The notes beneath the pieces are model-generated. The model worked only from the letters and a program-made list of their open reading frames with translations, did not search any database and was not told the origin of the DNA. Made by a program: the position numbers and the translations under genes. A stretch of 60,336 nucleotides of DNA from the NCBI GenBank assembly GCA_025360815.1, contig JANYBL010000061.1:1-60336 (forward strand), read 5' to 3'. This DNA comes from Burkholderiales bacterium. Lineage in GTDB: Bacteria > Pseudomonadota > Gammaproteobacteria > Burkholderiales > Usitatibacteraceae. Below are positions 45,402 to 56,378 of this stretch, one piece after another; within the stretch, counting starts at the first letter, position 1; each line of letters opens with the position of its first letter.

Positions 45402-45860
45402 ATGTTACGGAAATTAGGCTTTAGTTTAATTGCGCTAAGTATTACGGTATTTGGTGCAATGGTAGCGACGAACGCGTCCGCGCAAGAAGGTGCAAAAGTT
45501 TCCGATGCAAGCGCTTTCAAGGCATTTGGTGAAAAAGCTGGCTTAGTCAAAATCATGGACGACTTCATGATTGGCTTGCTGAACGACAAGCGCACCAAAC
45601 CCTATTTTGAAAACGTTGACCAGCAGCGCGTGAAAGAGCAACTCGTCAACCAGATTTGCGAAATCCTACAAGGGCCCTGCAAATACACTGGCGGTGCCAT
45701 GACCCCCATTCACAAAGAGATGGGTGTAAATCGCGAGGCGTTTAACGCGTTGGTTGAGAATTTACAGTTTGCGATGGATAAGAACAACGTCCCATTTGCG
45801 ACGCAAAACAAGCTGTTGGCCGTATTGGCGCCCATGCATCGGGTGATTATTACCAAATAA
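45402..45860 (+). CDS. Exported group 1 truncated haemoglobin
   Basis: 152 residues: a signal peptide (LIALSITVFGAMVATNASA, cleavage after residue 27) then a truncated-globin domain: FGEKAGLVKIMDDFMIGLLN, YFENVDQQRVKEQLVNQICE, GPCKYTGGAMTPIHKEMG with a His in the proximal-haem region, and FNALVENLQFAMDKNNVP. Truncated globins bind O2 or NO; almost all are cytoplasmic, so periplasmic location is unusual. It follows the DUF3034 gene by 27 bp with a terminator beyond. Confidence 0.88.
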   Translation: MLRKLGFSLIALSITVFGAMVATNASAQEGAKVSDASAFKAFGEKAGLVKIMDDFMIGLLNDKRTKPYFENVDQQRVKEQLVNQICEILQGPCKYTGGAMTPIHKEMGVNREAFNALVENLQFAMDKNNVPFATQNKLLAVLAPMHRVIITK

Positions 45861-45968
45861 TGATGGCCTTAAGTTATGCGGCCTCTTCCAACATCAACTG
45901 TCAGCTGTTGGTAGATTGACGACGATCCCTGAGGAGCCGGAATACATCTCTGTAATTCGGCCATTCGC

Positions 45969-46008
45969 CCACCATGCGGCGATGCGTGATGGGCTTTTTT
46001 TATTTTCT
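45969..46008 (+). terminator. Terminator after the truncated haemoglobin
   Basis: An imperfect stem GCCCACCATGCG/GCGA loop/TGCGTGATGGGC followed by seven T, then ATTTT. It would end the DUF3034-haemoglobin transcript. Confidence 0.8.
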
Positions 46009-46220
46009 GCTTTCTGTGCTTTTTTGACAGCAGAGAATTCGCTAGCGGTAATTTGTTCTCCATCGCGGTATTTTGATCTTCATGAAAATTGTTAACCCCT
46101 GAACAAGCGGCGCACGAAGGGATGCAAATCGTGAGCGGCAAAAAACAGGCTCATCGCTTGGGGTTAAACGCCCAAAGCGAAAAAACGATGCCGTTCGCCG
46201 ATTGTTGTTGAAACGAAGTC

Positions 46221-46235
46221 ATAGTAATTAGCTAT
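46221..46235 (+). promoter_or_regulatory. OxyR-like half-site upstream of katG
   Basis: ATAGTAATTAGCTAT matches the OxyR motif ATAG-N-T-NNN-A-N-CTAT at nine of ten defined positions. It lies just above the putative -35, a position suited to activation by OxyR. A second half-site is not clear. Confidence 0.6.
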
Positions 46236-46245
46236 TGAAAAAACC

Positions 46246-46274
46246 TTAACAATCAATTGGACTGATTGCATATT
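46246..46274 (+). promoter_or_regulatory. Putative katG promoter
   Basis: TTAACA (46246-46251) and CATATT (46269-46274) with a 17-bp spacer. The spacer holds the inverted repeat CAATCA/TGATTG. Leader about 155 bp to the katG ATG. Confidence 0.55.
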
Positions 46275-46308
46275 TCCGCCTAAGCTCATGTTGTTGCTTT
46301 GCAATTAG

Positions 46309-48636
<2,328 letters not shown>

Positions 48637-48690
48637 AGGATGCATTTCGGGCAACATTCAAAGTCTATGCGTCTGGGAGAAAATTTCGCA

Positions 48691-48722
48691 GGCCCTTGGC
48701 AGTTCGCCACACGCCAAGGGCC
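48691..48722 (+). terminator. Hairpin after katG
   Basis: Perfect 10-bp stem GGCCCTTGGC / GCCAAGGGCC, 12-base loop, 54 bp past the katG stop, with only a short T-rich end. Probably the katG terminator or 3' stabiliser. Confidence 0.65.
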
Positions 48723-48928
48723 GCTTTGTGACTGAGCACGGCAACGGGTCCGTTGCGATCCGAAACGGGCTGCTATTAGTACTCCCGCCATGGCATCGGA
48801 TCGTTATCGCCAATCACTAAAATTGCCCAAGCCCGAAAATTCATCGCCCACGATCCCGGAAGAGCCGGAATTATTTCCAAGTAATCCGAACATTGGCCCG
48901 GGGAGCAGCAATGCTCAGTGGGGTTGTT

Positions 48929-49105
48929 TCATTTCTTTTTTGCGGCCGATTTTTTGGCTGAAGCCGCTTTGCTTGGTGCTTTTTTTACTTTTTCTTCTTT
49001 TTGAGTAGGCGGCACGTAGTCGCCAATGACACCTTTAACCGGACAAACCTTAAAAATAGGGCATTTCGCGCAGCCTACTGCGATGGCAACAGGGCAGATT
49101 TTCAT
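48929..49105 (-). CDS. Four-cysteine miniprotein with basic tail
   Basis: 58 residues from ATG 49105. The head has four cysteines in the pattern C-x7-C-x2-C-x5-C (MKICPVAIAVGCAKC, PIFKVCPVKG), spaced like a zinc or Fe-S site. It continues VIGDYVPPTQKEE and ends in a Lys/Ala-rich tail resembling nucleic-acid-binding tails. It is convergent with katG. From memory similar small proteins occur in betaproteobacteria, with no known role. The start is supported by the conserved-looking MKICP start rather than by a ribosome site. Confidence 0.65.
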   Translation of the reverse strand: MKICPVAIAVGCAKCPIFKVCPVKGVIGDYVPPTQKEEKVKKAPSKAASAKKSAAKKK

Positions 49106-49277
49106 ATTCAAACTTTCGTTGGTGGGTGATGTTGTAGATAATACGCGAGTGATCACGGGTTCGTATTGGTACTTTCTTTGGACTTTGCTTTAGACTTTTT
49201 TTGGGTTTTTCTTTGGCGCTAGTTTTGGAACTTTGGTCTGTTTTTTTAAAGGGCGACGTTTGATTCAATTTGGCTCA

Positions 49278-50531
49278 ATGTCAAGTACGCTGATGCTCGG
49301 CGCGCTATATGGCATCTTGATTGCGGCCATGCTGTGGTGGACATCAAAAAACCGGCTGGCGAACCGTGCGCTGGCACTCCTGCTGATCGCATTTGCGCTG
49401 CGCTTGGCGCCTTACATCATTGGCTATGCGGGCTTTTACGATAAATATCCTTGGTTATCGTTCGCACCTTATGATTTCTCGCTTTCGTTTGGGCCGTTGC
49501 TTTATTTTTATGTGGTAAGCCTCACCACCGCACAGTTGCCCGCACGCTGGCTATTGCATCTCGTCCCCGTTGCGTTGCAATTTGGCTATTACAGCGTGCT
49601 ATTTTCGTTTCCACTGGCGTTCAAAAAAAACTGGGACGGCGCGGTGCATACGCCGTTTGTTTACCCTCTGGAAACTTTTGCTGCGCTGGCATCCCTGGCC
49701 ATTTATTGGTGGCTTTCGCATAAACACTATCGGCGTTATCAAATTTGGCTGACTCAAAACTTTAGTGATCGCGAAGATTTTCATCTCGAGTGGATTCGTA
49801 ATTTTTTAATCGCGCTCTCGGTCACGCTGCTGGTCTGGGCTAGTTTTGCGCTGTTTGAACAACTCGTTGAGAAACTGAATTATTTTCAGCGTTTCCCGTT
49901 TTATGTTTGGCTAACAGTACTGGTTTATTACTTGGGCACCGAGGGCTATCGGCAGGCGTCTCGACGCTATCCCATTTTTATACCGCAGGATGCCATGGCT
50001 GAGATTGAACAATCAGCAAAGCAACCAGCAGCAGCAACGGTAGAACAAACGGCGGAGGCGCTGCCTGATGCGCCTTCGGCAGCACTAACTTCGCCACTTG
50101 CACAGGGGCCAGCTCCGTTGCAATTGCAAGCCACGCAGCCACCGACAACACCCGTTGAGCGCGACTGGTTGGCGCTGGGCGTGCGCTGGCGGGAAGCGGT
50201 TGCACAGCACGAATGGTGGCGTGATCCAGACTTAAACTTATCGCAGCTCGCCCGAAAACTGGGCACGAATACCAGCCATCTTTCACGTGCAATCAACGAA
50301 GGCTTGGGGCAAAATTTTAACGAAATGGTGAATGCGCTTAGGGTCGAAGCGGTAAAAAAACGGTTGGCACATCCAGATGAGTCACGCGATTTATTGGATA
50401 TCGCCTTTGAAGCTGGGTTTAGCTCCAAAGCCAGTTTTAACCGCTCATTCAAAACAATTGCGGGCATCACGCCGACTACGTTTCGGGCGTTGGCGCTTCA
50501 AGAACACAATAATGCGAGCGCGATTCTTTAA
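49278..50531 (+). CDS. AraC-family regulator with membrane sensor domain
   Basis: 417 residues from ATG 49278. The first 230 carry about seven hydrophobic helices (MLGALYGILIAAMLWW, ALALLLIAFALRLAPY, LLYFYVVSLTT and others). Then come an Ala/Pro/Gln-rich linker and a C-terminal AraC-type DNA-binding domain: DLNLSQLARKLGTNTSHLSR and LLDIAFEAGFSSKASFNRSF. Membrane-embedded AraC regulators sense outside signals. It stands upstream of the S41 peptidase and may control it. Alternative start TTG at 49233 is less likely. Confidence 0.88.
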   Translation: MSSTLMLGALYGILIAAMLWWTSKNRLANRALALLLIAFALRLAPYIIGYAGFYDKYPWLSFAPYDFSLSFGPLLYFYVVSLTTAQLPARWLLHLVPVALQFGYYSVLFSFPLAFKKNWDGAVHTPFVYPLETFAALASLAIYWWLSHKHYRRYQIWLTQNFSDREDFHLEWIRNFLIALSVTLLVWASFALFEQLVEKLNYFQRFPFYVWLTVLVYYLGTEGYRQASRRYPIFIPQDAMAEIEQSAKQPAAATVEQTAEALPDAPSAALTSPLAQGPAPLQLQATQPPTTPVERDWLALGVRWREAVAQHEWWRDPDLNLSQLARKLGTNTSHLSRAINEGLGQNFNEMVNALRVEAVKKRLAHPDESRDLLDIAFEAGFSSKASFNRSFKTIAGITPTTFRALALQEHNNASAIL

Positions 50532-50685
50532 CCGGCTCAAAAAAAACGGCTCAAATCATAAATCTCTCGCAAAGCCCGCACTAAAACAGGCTTTTTGCGA
50601 CGCTTCAAGGATGGCGAATCAGTACATTTTGGCTTGTAGGTTTACCCGATTTGCCGCCTGAATAGCCTAGCCAAGGAGTTTTGAA

Positions 50686-52221
50686 ATGAAAATATCGATG
50701 CCGTTTTTACGACGCTTATTTACCTTAAGCATCGTGGCGTTTACGGTTCATGCGGTCGAACCGAAAGGCGCCGAGCCTGCCACCAAAGCAACATCAAACC
50801 CAACCATCTACCCCGCCGTGATGCTAACGGCTGCGCAAGCGACGGCGGACGTCGCGATGATGCGCCGCGCCCTAGAAGAGGCGCACCCAGGCTTGTATCG
50901 CTATATACCAAAGTCTAGTATTGACGGGGCTTTCCAAAGACTTGAGCAGCGCGCTGCCCAACCAATCAGCGATGTGGCGCTATATGGTGAAATCTCATTG
51001 TTGTTGGGGACGATTCGCTGCGATCACACCAAAGCCGAGTTTTCGGAAGCGCTCACCCAATATCGGCAAGAAAACCCCAGCCACCTGCCGTTCCGCTTCA
51101 AATTGTTCGATGGCCGCATGTTTGTTTTTTCAAGCGACCCTGCGCAGCCCGCACTCAAACGCGGAACCGAAATTTTGTCGATCAACGGTGTGTTGATTGG
51201 CGAGATTATCAACCGCCTTTTGCCCGCCATCTCGGTTGACGGCTTTACCGATCCGTCACGCCTCACCAAGCTGGAGGCTGATAGCGATTTGATGGGTTCC
51301 GATTTTGACCAGTTTTATCCGGTGTTTTTCGGTTTTACGCCCACCTACCAACTAACGCTACGTCCACCTTCAGCAACGGCTAACAAGACCGTAACCCTAA
51401 ACGCAATCCCGTTCAAAGACTGGATCAATCTGGCCTGGCCAGCTGCCACGCATCGCGGCGAATTCTACAAAAGCGTGTCATTTAAAATGGCTGGCAACAG
51501 TGCATTTTTGAAGGTAGACACCTTCGTCAATTACCGCAATCCGGTTGATGTGGACGCGTTTTATGGTGCTTTTTTTAAGTCTATGAAAGAACGAAAAACC
51601 GAGTATTTGATTTTGGATTTGCGCGAAAACGGTGGCGGCTCATCCGATGCCACCTTGGGGCTGGCTACCTATTTGCTCGATAAGCCATTTGTTTGGAACA
51701 AGCCGATTTGGCAAAAAGCGATTCGCTTTGGCGATTGGACTAAACAGGTTCAAACGTGGGGCGACCCGAAAGAAATTTTTGAGCCCCCCGTTGAAAATTT
51801 CACCCAACGCGCCGACGGCTGGTTTGAACACATTACTGGCTCCAACACGCCAGAACAGCTGCCGATGGCGGTATCACCAGACCGTTTTACTGGCAAAGTT
51901 CTAGTGCTCACCAGCCCCATAAACGGCTCTGGCTCAACGATGCTAATCGCCAAACTCAAAGACGCGAAACGCATCACCACTGTCGGCGTTGCAACCGGCG
52001 GCAGCGCGGAAGGTCCCACGGCAGGCCGATTGTTCTTTCTCAAACTGCCGGCCAGCGGCATCGTGGTGCGCATCGCCAACTATTGGAATCGCATGAACAT
52101 CGACACTTTCGTTCAGGGCAAAGGTGTTGCCGCTGATGTGGAAATCCGGCCGACATTGGCTGATTTCCTCGCAGGCAAGGACACGGTGATGGATGCCGCC
52201 GGGAAATTGCAGACCCTATAG
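50686..52221 (+). CDS. S41 family peptidase
   Basis: 511 residues with a signal peptide (FLRRLFTLSIVAFTVHAV). Residues 45-130 are a helical N-terminal domain (TADVAMMRRALEEAHPGLYR); a PDZ-like part follows (LKRGTEILSINGVLIGEII), and the S41 core has LILDLRENGGGSSD, VLVLTSPINGSGSTMLIAKL with a candidate catalytic Ser, and GVATGGSAEGPTAGR. The GSGS motif differs from the usual SRTxSAAE of tail-specific proteases, so its activity should be treated as provisional. Periplasmic. Ends in a region of 12-bp repeats. Confidence 0.88.
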   Translation: MKISMPFLRRLFTLSIVAFTVHAVEPKGAEPATKATSNPTIYPAVMLTAAQATADVAMMRRALEEAHPGLYRYIPKSSIDGAFQRLEQRAAQPISDVALYGEISLLLGTIRCDHTKAEFSEALTQYRQENPSHLPFRFKLFDGRMFVFSSDPAQPALKRGTEILSINGVLIGEIINRLLPAISVDGFTDPSRLTKLEADSDLMGSDFDQFYPVFFGFTPTYQLTLRPPSATANKTVTLNAIPFKDWINLAWPAATHRGEFYKSVSFKMAGNSAFLKVDTFVNYRNPVDVDAFYGAFFKSMKERKTEYLILDLRENGGGSSDATLGLATYLLDKPFVWNKPIWQKAIRFGDWTKQVQTWGDPKEIFEPPVENFTQRADGWFEHITGSNTPEQLPMAVSPDRFTGKVLVLTSPINGSGSTMLIAKLKDAKRITTVGVATGGSAEGPTAGRLFFLKLPASGIVVRIANYWNRMNIDTFVQGKGVAADVEIRPTLADFLAGKDTVMDAAGKLQTL

Positions 52222-52549
52222 GCTGGCGCGGCTTCGCGACTCGCTTTACGATTCGCTTCGTTGTTCGCTTCATTGTTCGCTTCATTGTTTGCTTCACTAT
52301 TCATTGCACCGTTCGCCCATTGCCGATACACAGGCGAGCGGCCCGTCATTTGCAAGCCAGCTGGTGTACAGCAATATCGCGACCGAGCATAGTCCGAAAG
52401 GTGGCAAGCTGTTGCGGCGACCGCTCGCCCTTTCGTTTTGCCATTCGCGCCGTAATGCGGCAACTCGTCGGATTTCGCCCCGCATCAATAGCTGATCTCG
52501 GCATGATGAAACCTCCTAAACCCCAGCACCAATCCACATGGAGAACATG
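52222..52549. other. Intergenic region before the DUF2141 gene
   Basis: 330 bp with the 12-bp repeats at its start. The rest shows no convincing gene or RNA. Confidence 0.5.
52249..52308. repeat. 12-bp tandem repeats after the S41 gene
   Basis: About five imperfect units of TTGTTCGCTTCA lying 27 bp past the S41 stop. The 12-bp period matches that in trmJ, although the unit differs. On the minus strand they read as a spurious NEAN repeat. Confidence 0.8.
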
Positions 52550-52990
52550 ATGATCCAGTCCTATAAATTTGCTGCCACGCTTGCCGCCGTAACAACATCA
52601 TTAATCGTCAGTTCAGCCTCAACGTTTGCATCAGCGTCCGAGCTTACGGTCGAAGTACAAGGCATTGCATCGGACAAGGGCGATGTCTACGTGGCGCTCT
52701 ACGATAAAGCCGAAAAATGGATGAAGGCCAGCTTGTCTGGCGTAAAAGTGGCTGCCAAAAAAAGCGGCGTCTTCGTAACCTTCAAAGATTTACCCGACGG
52801 TATTTATGCGATTTCGCTGTATCACGATGAAAACAGCAACGGCAAAATGGACTCAAACGTAATTGGTATTCCCACCGAACCCTATGCGTTCTCCAACGAT
52901 GCAGCGGGAAACTTTGGTCCCGCCTCATTTGAACAAGCGAAATTTAGAGTAGACGGCGAGAAGAAAAATATTGTGATTAACATTAAATAA
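52550..52990 (+). CDS. DUF2141 domain protein, exported
   Basis: 146 residues from ATG 52550, which sits six bases after GGAG; ATG 52547 and 52538 are alternatives. A signal peptide (AATLAAVTTSLIVSSASTF) precedes a DUF2141 domain (GDVYVALYDKAEKWM, VFVTFKDLPDGIYAISLYHD, MDSNVIGIPTEPYAFSNDA). Predicted periplasmic beta-sandwich, function unknown. The carotenoid oxygenase gene follows by 50 bp; homologues of DUF2141 often neighbour carotenoid-related genes in other bacteria, which fits. Confidence 0.88.
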   Translation: MIQSYKFAATLAAVTTSLIVSSASTFASASELTVEVQGIASDKGDVYVALYDKAEKWMKASLSGVKVAAKKSGVFVTFKDLPDGIYAISLYHDENSNGKMDSNVIGIPTEPYAFSNDAAGNFGPASFEQAKFRVDGEKKNIVINIK

Positions 52991-53040
52991 TTTTTATGCT
53001 TTTCACAGCGCTTCCACTTTAAAAACGAACAGGAGCCATC

Positions 53041-54603
53041 ATGGATCGTCGCGCGTTTTTCAAATCCGCCGGTGCCGTCAGCGCCGTTGCTGCTACCGCT
53101 GCAATTCCCCTAAATTGCATTGCGCAAACTAGCAAAAATGCCTCGAACACCGCTCCCAGAGCCGAGTTAGCGGCGACTTCAGCGGAGGCCTCCAAAGCAA
53201 AATCCCTCTTCAGTAATAACCCGCAGCTCACCCCTATGCGAGGATTTGGCGGGCAAGATGTGAGCTGCGAGAACTTGGCGATTGAGGGCAAGATCCCCGC
53301 TGAGTTACGCGGTGTGTTTTACCGAAACGGGCCCGGATTATTCGAGCGTAACGGCCAGCGGTATCAGCATTGGTTTGACGGCGATGGTTTAGTCAATGCC
53401 TGGCGGTTTACGGACAACGGCGTTTCGCACCAAGCGCGTTTTGTGCGCACAGAAAAATTTGTCGCCGAGTCCGCAGCAAATGATTTTCTGGTTCCCGCTT
53501 TTGGCTCACGCATCAAGGTCAAACGTGCTGTCAGAAATAGTGATTCAGTGAATACGGCAAACACCAATGTCGTCAAAGTTGGCGATAGGCTGCTCGCCCT
53601 GTGGGAAGGTGGCTCTGCTTATGAACTTGATCCGAATACATTGGAAACGCGCGGCGCAGTCGCATGGAAGCCGGAACTCAAAGCTATGCCATTTTCCGCG
53701 CACCCAAAAGTGGAGGCCGACGGCACATTCTGGAATTTCGGCACTCTGATGATGGGCAAAACGGTGCTGTATCACATCTCGGCAAAAGGCGATTTACTTC
53801 GCTATCACCTAGTCGACGCGCCACCTTCGGCGATGGTGCATGATTTCGCGGTATCGCAGAAGCACATTATTTTCCTGCTTGCCCCGATCGCACTAGACCG
53901 CGACATGCTTCGCGTTGGCGGCAGTTTCGGTGAATCCATGAAGTGGAACGCGAACGGCGCGACGAGTGTGTTGGTGATTGATAAAAATGATTTCACCAAG
54001 CAACGCGTGCTTGAGTTGCCGCCGTTCATGGTTTTCCATTTTGGCAATGCCTGGGAAGAAAACAATGTGATTCGCGTTGATTTTGTGAGGAGCGATAACC
54101 TCGACATCATGAGCGATTACATGCCAAAGATTATGCGCGGTGAATTGGCCATCAGCGCCGATTCATTCGCCACTTTTTTGAAAATTAACCTCAATAACGG
54201 CAAGCTGTCGATGGAAACACGTGACGAACAGCTTGAGTTCCCGAGAGTTGATCCGCGCTTTGTGGCAATGCGAAATCGCCATGTCTTTTATCCTACTTTT
54301 ATCGGCAAAAATGAGAAGCGCTGGGGATTTAACGCCGTCATGAGGCTTGATGTCGATTCGGGCAAGACCGATACTTATTCATTTGGCGAAGATTTTCATG
54401 TTGAGGAGCATGTGGTGGTTGCAAAGCCCGGCAGCATTAAAGAGGGCGATGGTTGGCTCGTCGGTGTCGGCTTTGATGCGGCGCGGCAGCAGACCTTTGC
54501 CACCGTCTTCGATGCACTTGATTTAAAGGCTGGCCCAATCGCCATCGCCCGGCTTCCTTACTGGGTGCCGCGGTGTTTTCATGGCAATTTTCATGCCGCC
54601 TGA
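53041..54603 (+). CDS. Tat-exported carotenoid cleavage oxygenase
   Basis: 520 residues of the RPE65/CCO family, which splits carotenoids or stilbenes with Fe(II) and O2. A twin-arginine signal (DRRAFFKSAG) points to folded export. The four iron-ligand histidines are in FSAHPKVEADG, MVHDFAVSQKHI, PFMVFHFGNAW and the C-terminal RCFHGNFHAA. GVFYRNGPGLFERNG, YQHWFDGDGLVNAWRF and DPRFVAMRNRHVF are further motifs. A strong ribosome site (CAGGAG) precedes the ATG. No carotenoid synthesis genes are in the window. Confidence 0.93.
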   Translation: MDRRAFFKSAGAVSAVAATAAIPLNCIAQTSKNASNTAPRAELAATSAEASKAKSLFSNNPQLTPMRGFGGQDVSCENLAIEGKIPAELRGVFYRNGPGLFERNGQRYQHWFDGDGLVNAWRFTDNGVSHQARFVRTEKFVAESAANDFLVPAFGSRIKVKRAVRNSDSVNTANTNVVKVGDRLLALWEGGSAYELDPNTLETRGAVAWKPELKAMPFSAHPKVEADGTFWNFGTLMMGKTVLYHISAKGDLLRYHLVDAPPSAMVHDFAVSQKHIIFLLAPIALDRDMLRVGGSFGESMKWNANGATSVLVIDKNDFTKQRVLELPPFMVFHFGNAWEENNVIRVDFVRSDNLDIMSDYMPKIMRGELAISADSFATFLKINLNNGKLSMETRDEQLEFPRVDPRFVAMRNRHVFYPTFIGKNEKRWGFNAVMRLDVDSGKTDTYSFGEDFHVEEHVVVAKPGSIKEGDGWLVGVGFDAARQQTFATVFDALDLKAGPIAIARLPYWVPRCFHGNFHAA

Positions 54604-54787
54604 TGCCGAGGCGAGCGGATTTGGGCAAGCAGACGATGCCGGGGAATGCTGGTTTTAGCCGTCTGCTCACACTACCCACCTGCAGTTCGCGCCATATCCC
54701 CCGCTGTTCATCGCAATCCGCAACAGCCCCTTGCACCAAAAGCCTTAACTAGTCTCACAGGATCAAAACCAACCCAAGGAGAGCACC

Positions 54788-55066
54788 ATGAACCCACTAT
54801 CCGCCATCCCCGTTGTCTCTGAGATTACTCGCGCCATTACCTATCCGTTCAAGATGATTTTCGTCGTCGGCTTGTGCGCATTCATCAACTATTTCACGTC
54901 GCCAGGAGTATGGTGGGTGCAGTGGGTGGCCTTTGGCATGGGTATTGGCCTGATTGCCGTTTGGGCGAAGGCGATTCGCGCGATTGGTGTTGCCGCCGTT
55001 GCCGCTGCGATTGGCTATGCAGTGTATCGCTGGTTTGCGCGTCGCAAAATGGCGTCTAAAATCTAA
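54788..55066 (+). CDS. Small 2-TM membrane protein
   Basis: 92 residues. Two hydrophobic segments (MIFVVGLCAFINYFTSP, then WVAFGMGIGLIAVWA to AAVAAAIGYAVYRWF) and a basic end suggest an inner-membrane hairpin. Ribosome site AAGGAG lies 7 bp before the ATG. It resembles the 2TM domain family found before LytS-type kinases; it ends just before the kinase gene, so the two probably function together. Confidence 0.8.
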   Translation: MNPLSAIPVVSEITRAITYPFKMIFVVGLCAFINYFTSPGVWWVQWVAFGMGIGLIAVWAKAIRAIGVAAVAAAIGYAVYRWFARRKMASKI

Positions 55067-55116
55067 AAATGCATATCTTGCCCGGCGCCTGCTATTCTAT
55101 TTACAAGCTAAATATC

Positions 55117-56295
55117 ATGAACAATATTGCGGCAATGACAAAACCCGATTTTGCAGCAGAACGTGGGAAACCGCCTTCGGGCGGGCATCCTCTTGAGTTT
55201 TTTGCGTTTTTTCGCAAGTGGCCCAATCCCGAATCCCGCTGGCTCCGTTTGCTGGTTCTGTCCTTGATTTTCAATGCAATGATTGCCGCCTTTTTTGTCG
55301 CCATGGCAACCATTCTCGGCAGCGTGCGCTCGTTAAAAGGCCTCGCCAATGCCATTGTTGAATCAATGGTCATCTCAAACGCAATAGGATTTACCTGGGT
55401 GATCGTCACCGTCGCGCTGGGTCAGCGCATTGCCCGTGTGAATATGCTGCCATTTCCAATCAAGGTAGTCTGCTATACGGCGATGGGATTTTTTGTCACT
55501 CTTTTTGCGTTTTATGGCGTTTTTTACTTCACTGGGTCCGGGGTCGTGCCCAATTGGGCAAAGGAGCCTCAGTTTTATATTTCAGTCCTTACGCTGTCAT
55601 TTTTTATATCTGTTGTTTTAAGTACGGCTTACCGATCACGCGCCGCCGCATGGGCACGAGAAACAGAGGCCGCAAACGAGCGTGAACGATTGCAAGCTGT
55701 AGAGCGCCAGGCAGCACAAGCGAACCTACGCGCACTGCAAGCGCAAATCGAACCACACTTTTTATTCAACACGCTCGCTAACGTTGTTGGGCTAATCCAT
55801 CCGCAGCCGGATAAAGCAAAACTGATGCTAGAGCAATTCATCGTCTACCTGCGCGCCACTCTCTCGGCCACACGTGAGGCTCACAGCACGCTTGCCAGCG
55901 AGTTTGAGATGATGAAAAACTTTCTGGCAATTTTGCAAATTCGCATGGGTGAGCGCCTGCAGGTGCAATTTGATTTGCCGCGTGAATTGGCCGATATCAG
56001 CGTGCCGTCGATGTTGCTGCAACCGCTGGTAGAAAACGCGATCAAACATGGCCTGGAACCAAAAATTGAAGGCGGCGAAGTGGCGCTCTCGGTGAAAAAG
56101 CAAGCCGGAAAAATCGCCATCACTGTTGCCGATACTGGGCTCGGCTTTCAAAACGCAAGCTCCAGCGGCATCGGCTTAAAAAATGTCCGTGAACGCGTCC
56201 AGCAACTTTACGGCGACCAAGGCGCGGTGAGTATTGAAGAGAATCAACCTTGCGGCACCCGAATAACGATATTAATTCCAACCACACAAATCTAA
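55117..56295 (+). CDS. LytS/YehU-type sensor histidine kinase
   Basis: 392 residues from ATG 55117; alternatives are 55069, immediately after the previous gene, and 55135. Four transmembrane helices (LLVLSLIFNAMIAAFFVAM; the last near residue 170). A coiled stretch (ARETEAANERERLQAVERQ) leads to the His_kinase box LQAQIEPHFLFNTLANVVGL, whose His is the phosphorylation site, then the HATPase domain PLVENAIKHGLEP, DTGLGF and GIGLKNVRERVQ. Its 3' end lies ahead of the response regulator. Confidence 0.92.
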   Translation: MNNIAAMTKPDFAAERGKPPSGGHPLEFFAFFRKWPNPESRWLRLLVLSLIFNAMIAAFFVAMATILGSVRSLKGLANAIVESMVISNAIGFTWVIVTVALGQRIARVNMLPFPIKVVCYTAMGFFVTLFAFYGVFYFTGSGVVPNWAKEPQFYISVLTLSFFISVVLSTAYRSRAAAWARETEAANERERLQAVERQAAQANLRALQAQIEPHFLFNTLANVVGLIHPQPDKAKLMLEQFIVYLRATLSATREAHSTLASEFEMMKNFLAILQIRMGERLQVQFDLPRELADISVPSMLLQPLVENAIKHGLEPKIEGGEVALSVKKQAGKIAITVADTGLGFQNASSSGIGLKNVRERVQQLYGDQGAVSIEENQPCGTRITILIPTTQI

Positions 56296-56378
56296 ACGAA
56301 ACCACTGGTGCGGCGTTTACGGCAAAAATTGCTCGCGATGCCCGACATTTTGCGCGTTTAAACTCTAAAGTGACTCGA

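Noticed and set aside
48790-49008. 72-codon frame after katG
   Set aside because: It overlaps the four-Cys miniprotein gene on the other strand and its second half is a shadow of the Lys/Ala tail; its start has no ribosome site.
52113-52463. Minus-strand 116-codon frame with NEAN repeats
   Set aside because: It is only the reverse reading of the 12-bp repeats after the S41 peptidase and of the S41 gene itself; no ribosome site or natural composition.
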